Below, one piece after another: positions 25,602-34,249 of a DNA stretch of 64,000 nt. The position numbers and the translations under genes are program-made. The first letter of the stretch is position 1; every line of letters starts with the position of its first letter. This DNA comes from Agromyces italicus DSM 16388 (GTDB lineage: Bacteria; Actinomycetota; Actinomycetes; Actinomycetales; Microbacteriaceae), in the NCBI RefSeq assembly GCF_000421545.1, contig NZ_ATXF01000005.1, forward strand, positions 124,001 through 188,000, given 5' to 3'. Below the pieces are notes generated by a model that worked only from the letters and a program-made list of their open reading frames with translations, did not search any database and was not told where the DNA came from.

Positions 25602-25691
25602 CAGCAGCTCGCTGAATCTCGACCGTCGACATCGGCGAGGCACCTGATTAGATGGATGCCACGTGCCCTTCAACGAAGACGAGGTCGATAC

Positions 25692-26354
25692 ATGACGGCG
25701 ATGCGGCGAACCCTCGGAGTCGGAACGGCGCTCGCGCTCGCGCTCGGGATGGCCGCGTGCACGACGACGCCCGACTCCCCCGCACCGACGAGCCCCGTCG
25801 TGCAGCTCGGCGCGCCGGGCGAGCCGAACCACACCCTCGCGCCTGACGAGGCCGGCTCGATCGCCGCGCCCGAGCACACCGAGCTCGACGCGGACTTCAT
25901 GCTCGACATGATCCACCACCACGACCAGGCGATCGAGATGACCGCCCTCGTCGAGCAGCGCACCGACGACCGGGACATCCAACTGCTCGCCGAACGCATG
26001 TCGGCGAGCCAGCAGGACGAACGCACGCTGATGGTGAGCTGGCTGCAGGACCGCGGCGTGCCGGTCAACGACCAGGGGCACGACGCGCACGCGAGCGGCG
26101 AGGGCGCGATGCCGGGCATGCTCAGCGACGAGCAGATGGCCGAACTCGAGGGTGCCGACGGTGACGCGTTCGACCAGTTGTTCCTCGTGTACATGATCCA
26201 GCACCACGAGGGCGCGGTGCAGATGGTGGACGAGCTCTACGCCGCGGGCGGCGGGCAGGAGTCGGCGACCGACCAGTTCGCCCGCCACGTCGAATCCGAC
26301 CAGGGCATCGAGATCGCCCGCATGCAGCAGATGCTCGCCGAGCGGGCGGGCTGA
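25692..26354 (+). CDS. DUF305 lipoprotein
   Basis: 220 residues from ATG 25692. The N-terminus MTAMRRTLGVGTALALALGMAAC is a lipoprotein signal with lipobox ending at Cys23, so the protein is anchored outside the membrane. Two DUF305 motifs with paired His follow: FMLDMIHHHDQAIEM and LFLVYMIQHHEGAVQM, separated by a helical region. The family is four-helical and ferritin-like; the His/Met-rich repeats suggest copper or other metal binding, as seen for relatives next to copper genes. Here no copper gene is adjacent. Followed by a strong two-hairpin terminator. Confidence 0.92.
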   Translation: MTAMRRTLGVGTALALALGMAACTTTPDSPAPTSPVVQLGAPGEPNHTLAPDEAGSIAAPEHTELDADFMLDMIHHHDQAIEMTALVEQRTDDRDIQLLAERMSASQQDERTLMVSWLQDRGVPVNDQGHDAHASGEGAMPGMLSDEQMAELEGADGDAFDQLFLVYMIQHHEGAVQMVDELYAAGGGQESATDQFARHVESDQGIEIARMQQMLAERAG

Positions 26355-26370
26355 CGCGATCCTGACGCGA

Positions 26371-26403
26371 TGAGGCCCGGCGGTCGTCGACCGCCGGGCC
26401 TCA
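26371..26403 (+). terminator. Perfect 15-bp-stem terminator hairpin
   Basis: TGAGGCCCGGCGGTC, loop GTC, exact inverse complement; begins 16 bp past the DUF305 stop codon. No long U-run, as usual in high-GC actinobacteria. Confidence 0.85.
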
Positions 26404-26408
26404 TTCGG

Positions 26409-26439
26409 GGTGAGGGGGCCGTCACCCGGCCCCCTCACC
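26409..26439 (-). terminator. 13-bp-stem terminator hairpin facing the LVIVD gene
   Basis: GGTGAGGGGGCCG, a five-base loop and its exact inverse complement, ending three bases before the 3' end of the convergent LVIVD-repeat gene. With the hairpin at 26371 it forms a back-to-back pair that separates two convergent genes. Confidence 0.8.
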
Positions 26440-26442
26440 GGT

Positions 26443-28221
26443 TCATCCGAAGGTCGCCGCGAGCGCGGTCAGCCCCTGCACGACGTTCGAGTCGGCCGGA
26501 GCGCCCGACTTGCGGGCCGCGTTGTCGAGCTGGGCCGCGACCGCACGGCCGGCGGCCGGGCCGTCGGCGAGCTTCTCGGCCTTGTCGATGTGCTTGCGCA
26601 CCTCGGCGAGGGCCGCGCCGCTCAGCGTGCCGGCGCGCTCGGCCTGGTCGACGTACGACCGTGCCACGGCGAAGCTCGGCTCGTGCACGATCGCGGTCTG
26701 CGCCTGGGCGTTGAACTCACCGAGCTGCACCTCACCGGCGGCCGCGATCTCGTTCTCGCTCATCATGTCGCTCGCGGTGAGCGCCATGGTGTCGAAGCCG
26801 CGCGCGATCTCGCTGCCGAGCACGTTGCCGTTGTACCAATAGGTCGACCAGTAGCCGCCGAGCACCAGCGACGACCCGTTGATGGGGCCGCGGTCGAGGT
26901 AGGCGATCTCGGTCGGGTTCGCCGTGTCGGTGAAGTCGATGATCGACAGACCGCCCTGGTACCACGCCTGCACCATGATGTCGCGACCCGGCACCGGGAT
27001 GAGCGAGCCGTTGTGCGCGACGCAGTTCTCCTGCACCGTCTGCGGCACCGGCAGCTTGTAGTAGCTCGCGAACTCCAGCTTGCCGTCGACGATGTCGAAC
27101 AGCGCGTTCGCGCCCCACTCGGGCTGGTCGGTCGCACGGCAGCGAGCGCCGGACCCGCCGCCCCACTCATCGGTGAAGATGACCTTCGTGCCATCGTTGT
27201 TGAATGTCGCCGAGTGCCAGTACGAGAAGTTCGGGTCGGCGACCGCGTCGATGCGGACCGGGTTCACCGGGTCGCTGATGTCGAGCAGGATGCCGTTGCC
27301 CTGGCACGCGCCAGCCGCGAGCCCGATCTCGGGGTACGCGGTGATGTCGTGGCAGGTGTTGGTGTTCGGCGTCGGGCTGTAGACCGTGCCGCTCGGGTGC
27401 ATCTGCCCGCCGAGGGTGTTCTGCAGACCGTTGTACGCGCCCGTGTCGGGGTTGGTGAAGATCCTCGGCTGGCTGACGACCGCGGCCGTCTCGGGGGCGT
27501 CGAGCGGCACCTTGATGACGTCGATGCGCCACTGCGTCGGGTCACCCGTGGTCACCGGGTCGGCCGTCAGCGTTGCGTTCTGGCAGCCCGGGAGCTCGAG
27601 CGGCGAGCGGACGCCGGACGTGCCCGAGTTGTAGATGTAGACGTTCTCGGCGTCGTCGGGATCGGCCACCACGGTGTGCGTGTGCGATCCGCGGCAGGTC
27701 TGCACACCCGGCAGCTGCACCGGGTTGTCGATGTCGCTGATGTCGAAGATGCGCACCCCGCGGAATCGCTCGGGGTTCACCGAGCCCGCGGCGCCCTGGG
27801 TGCCGCAGTCGATGCGCCCGAGGGTCTGCTCGACCGACATGAACAGCAGGTCGCCGTACACCGAGACGTCGCCCTGGCCGCCCGGGCAGAGGAACGACTT
27901 CTGCAGCACGGGCGCCGCCGGCTCGGAGACGTCGTACACCTGGAATCCGTTGTAGCTGCCGACGATCGCGTGGTCGCCGGTGAATGCGAGGTCGGAGTTG
28001 ATGGAGCCCGAGGCGAACGGGCCGGTGCCCGGCGAGCTCGACAGCAGGTCGATGCCGCTCGTCGCGAGCCCGGCGTCGAAGAGACCCGCAGGCAGGTCGA
28101 CACGGGGGTCGTCGTCGGCGACCGCCGCGGTGGCGGTCATCAGTGATGCGCCGAGCAGCAGCGCTCCGGCGGCGGCGAGCGCGCGTGTTCGCCCTCGCGG
28201 GGGTCGGTGGTGGAATCTCAT
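26443..28221 (-). CDS. Secreted LVIVD-repeat (beta-propeller) protein
   Basis: 592 residues. A long Sec signal peptide (basic n-region with many Arg, then ALAAAGALLLGASLMTATAAVA) is followed by DDDPRVD, so cleavage is expected after AVA. The mature protein has repeated FTGDHAIVGSYNGFQVYDVSEPAAPVL, GVRIFDISDIDNPVQL, GILLDISDPVNPVRI and GLSIIDFTDTANPTEI units, i.e. LVIVD repeats that form a beta-propeller. Paired Cys residues suggest disulfides outside the cell. The C-terminal ~90 residues are helical. Ligand or partner is not known. Ends at the back-to-back terminators. Confidence 0.9.
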   Translation of the reverse strand: MRFHHRPPRGRTRALAAAGALLLGASLMTATAAVADDDPRVDLPAGLFDAGLATSGIDLLSSSPGTGPFASGSINSDLAFTGDHAIVGSYNGFQVYDVSEPAAPVLQKSFLCPGGQGDVSVYGDLLFMSVEQTLGRIDCGTQGAAGSVNPERFRGVRIFDISDIDNPVQLPGVQTCRGSHTHTVVADPDDAENVYIYNSGTSGVRSPLELPGCQNATLTADPVTTGDPTQWRIDVIKVPLDAPETAAVVSQPRIFTNPDTGAYNGLQNTLGGQMHPSGTVYSPTPNTNTCHDITAYPEIGLAAGACQGNGILLDISDPVNPVRIDAVADPNFSYWHSATFNNDGTKVIFTDEWGGGSGARCRATDQPEWGANALFDIVDGKLEFASYYKLPVPQTVQENCVAHNGSLIPVPGRDIMVQAWYQGGLSIIDFTDTANPTEIAYLDRGPINGSSLVLGGYWSTYWYNGNVLGSEIARGFDTMALTASDMMSENEIAAAGEVQLGEFNAQAQTAIVHEPSFAVARSYVDQAERAGTLSGAALAEVRKHIDKAEKLADGPAAGRAVAAQLDNAARKSGAPADSNVVQGLTALAATFG

Positions 28222-28386
28222 CGCTGGCCCTCATCTCGTCTGGAACTACGTCGTTGCAACAGAACGATCGAGCCCTCCGATGGACGCGCGGCCGCAACCC
28301 GTGCTCGCGCGCGGCCCCGGAAGGCCGACCAATTCCCCCAACGTAGCGAGAAGAGGGGGGTCGCCGCAGCAGAAATCTCGAAACCG

Positions 28387-28424
28387 ACGCGAGGGCCGGG
28401 CGGGATGCACCGTCCGGCCCTCGC
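28387..28424 (-). terminator. 12-bp-stem hairpin downstream of DHFR-like gene
   Basis: CGCGAGGGCCGG and its exact inverse complement around a 14-base loop, 22 bp beyond the stop codon of the minus-strand reductase gene at 28447. The 225-bp interval to the LVIVD gene has no other feature I can support. Confidence 0.75.
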
Positions 28425-28446
28425 GCCTCGGGGCGCTCCGACCTCG

Positions 28447-29028
28447 CTAGGAGACCGGCCGCGCCACGTCGTAGACGGCCTTCACGATGCCGTTCGAGTA
28501 GGCCTCGTGCTCGACGAGGTCGAGCTTGGTGGTGAGCCCCGGGTCGTCGCCGAAGAGCCGCTTGCCGCTGCCGAGCAGCACGGGGAAGACGAGCAGGTGG
28601 TAGCGGTCGACGAGCCCCGCCGCGGCGAGCCCCTGCGCGAGCGTCGCGCTGCCGTGCACGATGATCGGGCCGCCGTCGCCCGCCTTGAGCTCGGCGACGT
28701 CGTCGAGGGTGCGCAGCACGTGGCAGTTCTGCCACTCGGGCACGAGCGCCTCCTCGGTGAGGGTCGACGAGACCACGTACTTGGGCATCGCGTTGTACTC
28801 GGCGAAGTCGTCGACCATGGTCGGCCAGACCGGGGCGAACTCGTCGTAGCTGACCCGGCCGAGCAGCATCGCCGTGGCCTCGAGCTGCTCCGAGCCCTTG
28901 ATCGCGTACGCCTCCTCGACGAACGGGACCTCCTTGAAGGTCCAGCCCGCACGCGGGTGCGAACCGCCTCCGGGAGAGTCGACGACGCCGTCGAGGCTGA
29001 TGAACTCGCTGACGATGAGGGTGCGCAT
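28447..29028 (-). CDS. Dihydrofolate reductase-like (RibD C-terminal domain) protein
   Basis: 193 residues. MRTLIVSEFISLDGVVDSPGG is the first strand and loop of the RibD C-terminal/DHFR-like fold; AMLLGRVSYDEFAPVWP, KYVVSSTLTEE, GGPIIVHGSATLAQGL and DRYHLLVFPVLLGSGKRLF are its standard later motifs with the NADPH-binding GSATL turn. It is a stand-alone member, usually of unknown substrate, not a true folate enzyme. Divergent from the thiamine operon with 110 bp between starts and riboswitch. Confidence 0.9.
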   Translation of the reverse strand: MRTLIVSEFISLDGVVDSPGGGSHPRAGWTFKEVPFVEEAYAIKGSEQLEATAMLLGRVSYDEFAPVWPTMVDDFAEYNAMPKYVVSSTLTEEALVPEWQNCHVLRTLDDVAELKAGDGGPIIVHGSATLAQGLAAAGLVDRYHLLVFPVLLGSGKRLFGDDPGLTTKLDLVEHEAYSNGIVKAVYDVARPVS

Positions 29029-29137
29029 GACGTGTCCTTTCGTGGCGACGGGATTTCCGTCTCATTCTGACGTCGAACGGGAACGGCCGCGATCGACATC
29101 CACGCCGAAACATCCTCGGGCTGCACTAGGCTCGCTC

Positions 29138-29218
29138 GCAGTGACACGGGGTGCCGCACTCGCGCGGCTGAGATCACACCCGTCGAACCTGATCTAGTTC
29201 GGACTAGCGAAGGGATGT
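29138..29218 (+). promoter_or_regulatory. TPP riboswitch (THI element)
   Basis: The conserved blocks are all there in order: ACGGGGTGCC, then GCGGCTGAGAT, then ACCCGTCGAACCTGATCTAG, then GACTAGCGAAGGGATG. The last conserved stretch ends five bases before the thiM ATG, and the gene's Shine-Dalgarno (AAGGGA) is part of the aptamer's closing strand. So thiamine pyrophosphate binding should hide the ribosome binding site and switch off translation of the operon. No terminator hairpin is needed or seen. Confidence 0.96.
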
Positions 29219-29222
29219 CGCC

Positions 29223-30122
29223 ATGAGCGCGCGCCTGCACGACCCTGCCCACACGAGCGCACTGCTGCTCGATCGACTGCGCACGAGCCCGCCGCTCGTG
29301 CAGTGCATCACGAACACGGTGGTGACGAACTTCACGGCGAACGCGCTGCTCGCCACGGGCGCCGCCCCCGCGATGGTCGACATCGTCGGCGAGGCGGGCG
29401 CGTTCGCGCGTATCGCGGGCGCACTGCTCGTGAACCTCGGCACGCCGAATCCAGGGCAGCGGGATGCCTCCCGCGAAGCGGTCTCCGCCGCACGCGAGGC
29501 GGGCACGCCGTGGGTGCTCGACCCCGTCGCGATCGGCGCGCTGCCGATCCGCACGGCCCTCGCGCACGAGCTCACCGAGTTCGGGCCGACGGCGATCCGC
29601 GGCAACGCGAGCGAGATCATCGCGCTCGCGGGCGGCGGGGCCGGCGGTCGCGGGGTCGACGCCGCCGACTCGACGGAGGCCGCGGCCGGCGCCGCGGCCG
29701 TGCTCGCCGAGCGCTTCGGCGCGATCGTCGCCGTGTCGGGCCCGGTCGACCTCATCACCGACGGCGCGCGCACCGTGCGCATCGCGAACGGCGACGCCCT
29801 GCTCACCCGGGTCACGGGCGGCGGCTGCGCGCTCGGCGCGGTGACCGCAGCGTTCCTCGCGACGAGCGACGACCCGTTCACGGCGACCGTCGCGGCGAAC
29901 CTCGTCTACACGGTCGCTGCGGAGCTCGCCGCCGAGGGTGCGCACGGCCCCGGCAGTTTCGCGCCGCGCTTCCTCGACGCGCTCGCGGCGGTCGACGCCG
30001 CGGCGCTCGTCGAGCGGGCGCGGGTCACCGGATCGGTCGAAGATCCGACGGATGCCGCGGCACCGACACCGTCCGCCCCGACCGACGCCCTGCCCGCCGC
30101 CAGCGCCGGAGCCCGCGCATGA
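29223..30122 (+). CDS. thiM: Hydroxyethylthiazole kinase
   Basis: 299 residues. Phosphorylates the thiazole alcohol (4-methyl-5-hydroxyethylthiazole) for thiamine salvage. Family motifs: [18 protein letters not shown] at the N-terminus, [24 protein letters not shown], and the ATP-site [10 protein letters not shown]. The C-terminal ~35 residues are an Ala/Pro-rich tail beyond the normal family end. First gene of the riboswitch operon and overlaps thiE by four bases (ATGA). All expected catalytic residues are present. Confidence 0.96.
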   Translation: MSARLHDPAHTSALLLDRLRTSPPLVQCITNTVVTNFTANALLATGAAPAMVDIVGEAGAFARIAGALLVNLGTPNPGQRDASREAVSAAREAGTPWVLDPVAIGALPIRTALAHELTEFGPTAIRGNASEIIALAGGGAGGRGVDAADSTEAAAGAAAVLAERFGAIVAVSGPVDLITDGARTVRIANGDALLTRVTGGGCALGAVTAAFLATSDDPFTATVAANLVYTVAAELAAEGAHGPGSFAPRFLDALAAVDAAALVERARVTGSVEDPTDAAAPTPSAPTDALPAASAGARA

Positions 30123-30853
30123 CCGCCCGCACCGCGCTCGACCTCTCGCTCTACCTCGTCACCGACCCCGTGCTCTGCGGCGAGCGCGGCGTCGTCGACG
30201 TCGTCGCCCGGGCCGTCGACGGCGGCGTGCGGGTCGTGCAGCTGCGCGACAAGCGCGCCGAGGCATCCGCCCTGTTCGACCTGATCTCGGCGGTCGCCGA
30301 GGCGATCGACGGGCGCGCGACCCTGCTCGTGAACGATCGGCTCGATGTCGCCCTCGCGGTGCGCGCCGCGGGCGTCCGCCTCGACGGCGTGCACCTCGGC
30401 CAGGGCGACGCGGCCGCCGTCGTCGCGCGTGGACGGCTGGGCGCCGACGCGGTCGTCGGGCTCACGGCGAACAGCCAGGCCCACCTCGACGCCGTCGCCC
30501 GGCTGCCGCGCGGCACCGTCGACTACCTCGGCGTCGGCGTGATCAGGCCCACCGCGACGAAGCCCGACCACCCGGCGGCGATCGGCGTCGACGGCTTCGC
30601 CCGGTTCGCCGCCGCGAGCGAGCTGCCGTGCGTCGCGATCGGCGGCATCGGGCTCGGTGACGTGGCACCGCTCCGCGACGCGGGCGCGGCGGGCGTCGCC
30701 GTGGTGTCGGCCATCTGCGCGGCCGACTCGCCGGAGACGGCCGCACGCGCCTTCGCCGAGGAGTTCGGCGCCGAGTCCGGCACCGACCTCACCGACCTCA
30801 CCGACCTCACCGACCTCACCGACCTCATCACCGAGCAGGAGAACGCACGATGA
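30119..30853 (+). CDS. thiE: Thiamine-phosphate synthase
   Basis: 244 residues from ATG 30119. Joins HMP pyrophosphate and thiazole phosphate to thiamine phosphate. TIM-barrel motifs: YLVTDP, VVQLRDK (pyrophosphate-binding Arg/Lys), [35 protein letters not shown] (phosphate-binding loop, more often GPIFPTxTK) and VAIGGI. The C-terminus carries five TDL triplets encoded by a 9-bp tandem repeat, which is not part of the enzyme fold. Overlaps both neighbours by four bases. Confidence 0.95.
   Translation: MTARTALDLSLYLVTDPVLCGERGVVDVVARAVDGGVRVVQLRDKRAEASALFDLISAVAEAIDGRATLLVNDRLDVALAVRAAGVRLDGVHLGQGDAAAVVARGRLGADAVVGLTANSQAHLDAVARLPRGTVDYLGVGVIRPTATKPDHPAAIGVDGFARFAAASELPCVAIGGIGLGDVAPLRDAGAAGVAVVSAICAADSPETAARAFAEEFGAESGTDLTDLTDLTDLTDLITEQENAR
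30782..30826. repeat. 9-bp tandem repeat at the 3' end of thiE
   Basis: Five identical copies of accgacctc encode five Thr-Asp-Leu units at the very C-terminus of ThiE. In phase, so copy-number change alters only tail length. Confidence 0.95.
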
Positions 30854-32454
30854 CCGCACGAGTCCTCAGCATCGCCGGCAGCGACCCGTCGGGCGGAGCC
30901 GGAATCCAGGCCGACCTCAAGGCGATCGCGGCCGTCGGCGGCTACGGCATGGCCGCGATCACGGCGCTCACCGCCCAGAACACGCGCGGCGTGCGCGGCG
31001 TGCACGTGCCGCCCGCGACCTTCCTCGCGGCCCAGCTCGACGCGGTCTCCGACGACATCGTGATCGACGGCGTGAAGATCGGCATGCTCGCGAACGCCGA
31101 GCTCATCCAGACCGTCGCCGAGTGGCTCACCCGCACCCGGCCGCCGGTCGTCGTACTCGACCCGGTGATGATCGCCACGAGCGGCGATCGCCTGCTCGAC
31201 GCCGACGCCGAACAGGCGATGCTCGAGCTCCTGCCGCTCGCCGACCTCGTGACGCCGAACCTCGCCGAACTCGCGGTGCTCGCCGGGCAGCCGGTCGCGA
31301 CGAGCTGGGCCGAGGCGATCGCCCAGGCCGAGACGGTCTCGGCGCGCTTCGGCCTTCGCGTGCTCGCGAAGGGCGGGCACCTCGGCGGCGACACCGCGCC
31401 CGATGCGCTCATCGACGCCGCGACCGCGACGCTCGTCGAGTTCGGCGGCGATCGCATCGACACGACGGCGACGCACGGCACAGGATGCTCCCTCTCCTCC
31501 GCGATCGCGACGCTCGCAGGCGGGGCAGCTGCAACGACCGGCGTGAGCCGCGCCGTCGCCGGCGCCGTCGACCCGTGGCCCGCGGCCGTCGCCGAGGCCC
31601 GCCGCTGGCTGCGCGAGTCGCTGCGGCACGGCGAGGCCCTCGAGGTCGGCGGCGGGCACGGCCCGATCAACCACTTCGCGGGGCTCTGGTCGCGCGGCGG
31701 CACCCGCACCGCACCCACCCCCGCCGAGGTCGAAGGCGAGTGGTGGGCGTCGATCCGCGGCATCCGCGACGGCATCGACGCACTGCCGTTCATCAGCGGC
31801 CTCGCCGACGGCACGCTGCCGCGCGCCCCGTTCCTGTACTACCTCGCGCAGGATGCGCTCTACCTGCACGACTACGCCCGGGTGCTGGCCGCGGCGGCGA
31901 GCCTCGCACCGGATGCCTCGGCGCAGGCCTTCTGGGCGAACTCGGCGCACGGCTCGATCGTCGGCGAGTTGCAGTTGCACGAGAGCTGGCTCGACGGCGC
32001 GCGCGTCTCCCCGGGGCCCGCGACGACCGCGTACCTCGACCACCTGCTCGCGACCGCCGCGCGCGGCGACTACGCCGTGCTGGCCGCCGCACTCCTGCCG
32101 TGCTTCTGGCTCTACACCGATCTCGGGGTGAGGCTCGCCGCAGGCGAGTTCGGCGAGCAGGCGCTCGCGCCGGAGCATCCATACGCCTCATGGCTCGCCA
32201 CCTATGGCGACCCCGCCTTCGCGACCGCCACGCGGGAGGCGATCGCGATCGTGACCGACGCGGCGTCACGCGCGACGCCCGAGGTGCGCGCCCTCATGCT
32301 GCGCGCCTTCCGCATCTCGTCGGAGCACGAGTTGGCGTTCTTCGCGGCGCCGCTCATCACCGACGGGGTCGCGCACCCGGTCGAGCACGAGGGCGAGACC
32401 GAGGTCGCGACCGCACCCGCCGCCGGTTCGGCCGCACAGGAGGTGACCGCATGA
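30850..32454 (+). CDS. thiD: Bifunctional HMP(-P) kinase ThiD fused to TenA-type thiaminase II domain
   Basis: 534 residues. Residues 1-260 are Thi[48 protein letters not shown] and the ATP-loop THGTGCSLSSAIA. It phosphorylates hydroxymethylpyrimidine twice. Residues ~300-510 are TenA: PFLYYLAQDALYLHDYARVLA, HESWLDG and LLPCFWLYTDLG, with Cys as candidate nucleophile. TenA releases HMP from breakdown products such as amino-HMP. Such fusions recycle pyrimidine straight to the kinase. Four-base overlaps on both sides show tight coupling within the operon. Confidence 0.95.
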   Translation: MTARVLSIAGSDPSGGAGIQADLKAIAAVGGYGMAAITALTAQNTRGVRGVHVPPATFLAAQLDAVSDDIVIDGVKIGMLANAELIQTVAEWLTRTRPPVVVLDPVMIATSGDRLLDADAEQAMLELLPLADLVTPNLAELAVLAGQPVATSWAEAIAQAETVSARFGLRVLAKGGHLGGDTAPDALIDAATATLVEFGGDRIDTTATHGTGCSLSSAIATLAGGAAATTGVSRAVAGAVDPWPAAVAEARRWLRESLRHGEALEVGGGHGPINHFAGLWSRGGTRTAPTPAEVEGEWWASIRGIRDGIDALPFISGLADGTLPRAPFLYYLAQDALYLHDYARVLAAAASLAPDASAQAFWANSAHGSIVGELQLHESWLDGARVSPGPATTAYLDHLLATAARGDYAVLAAALLPCFWLYTDLGVRLAAGEFGEQALAPEHPYASWLATYGDPAFATATREAIAIVTDAASRATPEVRALMLRAFRISSEHELAFFAAPLITDGVAHPVEHEGETEVATAPAAGSAAQEVTA

Positions 32455-33767
32455 GCACCGCCTCGGCCGAGCGGGCCGCCGCCGACGTCGCTCCGCCCGC
32501 CGACCCGCGCCGTGCGCGCCGCGCGCTCGGCGCCGCCGCCTTCGGCACCGTGCTCGAGTGGTACGACTTCTTCCTCTACGGCACTGCGGCGGCCCTCGTC
32601 TTCCCGACGCTGTTCTTCCCCGGCGACGACGCGCTCACGAGCCTGCTGCTCTCCTTCGCCGTGTTCGCGACCGGGTTCGTCGCCCGCCCCCTCGGCGGAC
32701 TCGTCTCTGGATACCTCGGTGATCGCTTCGGCCGACGCCGGGTGCTCGTCGCGACGCTGCTCACGATGGGCGTCGCCACCGCCCTCATCGGGGTGCTGCC
32801 GACGCACGCGCAGATCGGAGCGGTCGCGCCGGTGCTGCTCGTCGCGCTGCGGCTCGTGCAGGGCCTCGCGACCGGCGGCGAGTGGAGCGGCGCCGTGCTG
32901 CTCGCCCTCGAGCAGTCGCCGCTGCGCCGCGGGTTCCGCGGAGCGTTCATCTCGAGCGCGGTCTACGTCGGGCTCATCCTCGGCAACCTCGCCTTCGTCG
33001 TGCTCGTGGCCGTGCTCGACGAGCAGGCGCTCCTCGACTGGGGCTGGCGGGTGCCCTTCGTCGCGAGCCTCGTGCTCGTCGCGATCGGCTGGTGGCTGCG
33101 ACGCGGGGTCGACGAGTCGCCCGAGTTCGCCGCGGTGCTCGAGGCTCGCCGGCAGGCCCGGAGACCCGTCGCCGAAGTGCTGCGGCGACCACGCGGCATC
33201 CTCGCCGTGTTCCTCGTGCGCGTCGGGGTGAACACGACCTTCTACGTCGTCTCGGTGTTCTGCCTGAGCTACGCGTCGACGGTCGTCGGGATGCCTCGCG
33301 AGGTCACCCTCACCGCGCTGCTCGCCGGGGCCGCGGTCGCCGCGGTGCTGTGCCCGTTCTGGGGAGCGCTCGGCGACCGCATCGGCCCGCGCCGGCTCGT
33401 CGTCGGCTCGCTCGTCGCGTTCGCCGTGCTCGCCGCCCCGCTCTTCCTCGTGCTCGACACCGGGTCGGCGGCGCTCATCATCGGCGTCGTGGTCGCCGCG
33501 ATCGGCATCGTGAACTCGGCGAGCGACGGCGTGCAGCCGGCGTACTTCACCGCCATGTTCGACACCCGCGTGCGCTACTCGGGCATCTCGATCGGGCGCG
33601 AGGCGGGCGCGATCGTCGGCGGCGGGCTGGCGCCGCTCGCGGCGACCGCGCTGCTCGCCTGGTCGGGGCACTGGTGGCCGATCGCCGTGATGATGATCGT
33701 TGCGGCGGTGCTCGGCCTCATCGGCACGGCGATCGCGCCGCGCGACGAGCAGGCGACCACGGGGTGA
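32451..33767 (+). CDS. MHS-family MFS transporter in the thiamine operon
   Basis: 438 residues from ATG 32451. FGTVLEWYDFFLYGTAAALVFPTLFFP is the hallmark first helix of the metabolite:H+ symporter (MHS) family, followed by GYLGDRFGRRRVLV (MFS signature), LRLVQGLATGGEWSGAVLLALE, and a second GALGDRIGPRRLVV. Twelve membrane segments are expected. It overlaps thiD/tenA by four bases, so it is under the TPP riboswitch. That implies import of a thiamine precursor such as HMP, aminopyrimidine or the thiazole alcohol, or possibly thiamine. The assignment is by context; MHS members usually carry organic acids or osmolytes. Confidence 0.92.
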   Translation: MSTASAERAAADVAPPADPRRARRALGAAAFGTVLEWYDFFLYGTAAALVFPTLFFPGDDALTSLLLSFAVFATGFVARPLGGLVSGYLGDRFGRRRVLVATLLTMGVATALIGVLPTHAQIGAVAPVLLVALRLVQGLATGGEWSGAVLLALEQSPLRRGFRGAFISSAVYVGLILGNLAFVVLVAVLDEQALLDWGWRVPFVASLVLVAIGWWLRRGVDESPEFAAVLEARRQARRPVAEVLRRPRGILAVFLVRVGVNTTFYVVSVFCLSYASTVVGMPREVTLTALLAGAAVAAVLCPFWGALGDRIGPRRLVVGSLVAFAVLAAPLFLVLDTGSAALIIGVVVAAIGIVNSASDGVQPAYFTAMFDTRVRYSGISIGREAGAIVGGGLAPLAATALLAWSGHWWPIAVMMIVAAVLGLIGTAIAPRDEQATTG

Positions 33768-33780
33768 GCGGGCGACGGCC

Positions 33781-33803
33781 CGCCGGCAGAGCCCCTGCCG
33801 GCG
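33781..33803 (+). terminator. Hairpin after the thiamine operon
   Basis: CGCCGGCAG, loop AGCCC, exact inverse complement (9-bp stem), starting 13 bp after the transporter stop codon. Probable terminator of the thi operon. Confidence 0.7.
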
Positions 33804-33899
33804 GCACCCTCAGCCGGCGGGCCTGTGCCGGCTGCACCTCCCGGCGGCGCGCTGCCGGCGGCGCGCTGCCGGCTGCACCCTCAGCCGGCGGGCCTGTGC
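33804..33899. repeat. GC-rich direct repeat block downstream of thi operon
   Basis: A 25-bp sequence starting gcaccctcagccggcggg occurs at 33804-33828 and again at 33875-33899, with repeated gcggcgcgctgccg units between. All parts can form CCGGC-based hairpins. No gene is supportable between 33768 and 34017. Confidence 0.85.
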
Positions 33900-34017
33900 G
33901 GTGCCGATGGTCACCGGGCCCTGCTCTCCACTGATGTGTCGTACGACAACACCGCTTCCGCACTGCACCCGCAGACGGGCGTGAGGGCCCGGCGGCGGGG
34001 TCGGCCCGACCCCTTCG

Positions 34018-34237
34018 ATGCTCACGACGTGGAGAATCCTCGCGGTGCTCGTGCTGCCCGAGCTCGTCTTCGCGATCATCGGCTTCACGAACGGGGCAGG
34101 TCGTCGACGGGTGGGTCTCACTCGCGCTCGGCGTCGTGCTCGGAACAGTGCTGCTCGTCATCGGTGTGCGCGACGGCGGCGAGACCCTCGACCGGCGAGG
34201 GCCCGAGCTCCTGGCGCAGTTGCGGCGTCAGCAGTAG
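34018..34237 (+). pseudogene. Small two-TM membrane protein gene with a frameshift
   Basis: The first frame reads MLTTWRILAVLVLPELVFAIIGFTNG and then turns into Arg-rich nonsense. One base later the next frame reads VVDGWVSLALGVVLGTVLLV and ends RRQQ-stop at 34235-34237. Skipping one G in the run of four G near 34098 joins them into one ~73-residue protein with two hydrophobic helices. The stop lies 12 bp before the 3' end of panD. It is either a disrupted gene or a sequencing error. Confidence 0.7.
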
Positions 34238-34249
34238 CGGCCGCCGAGC

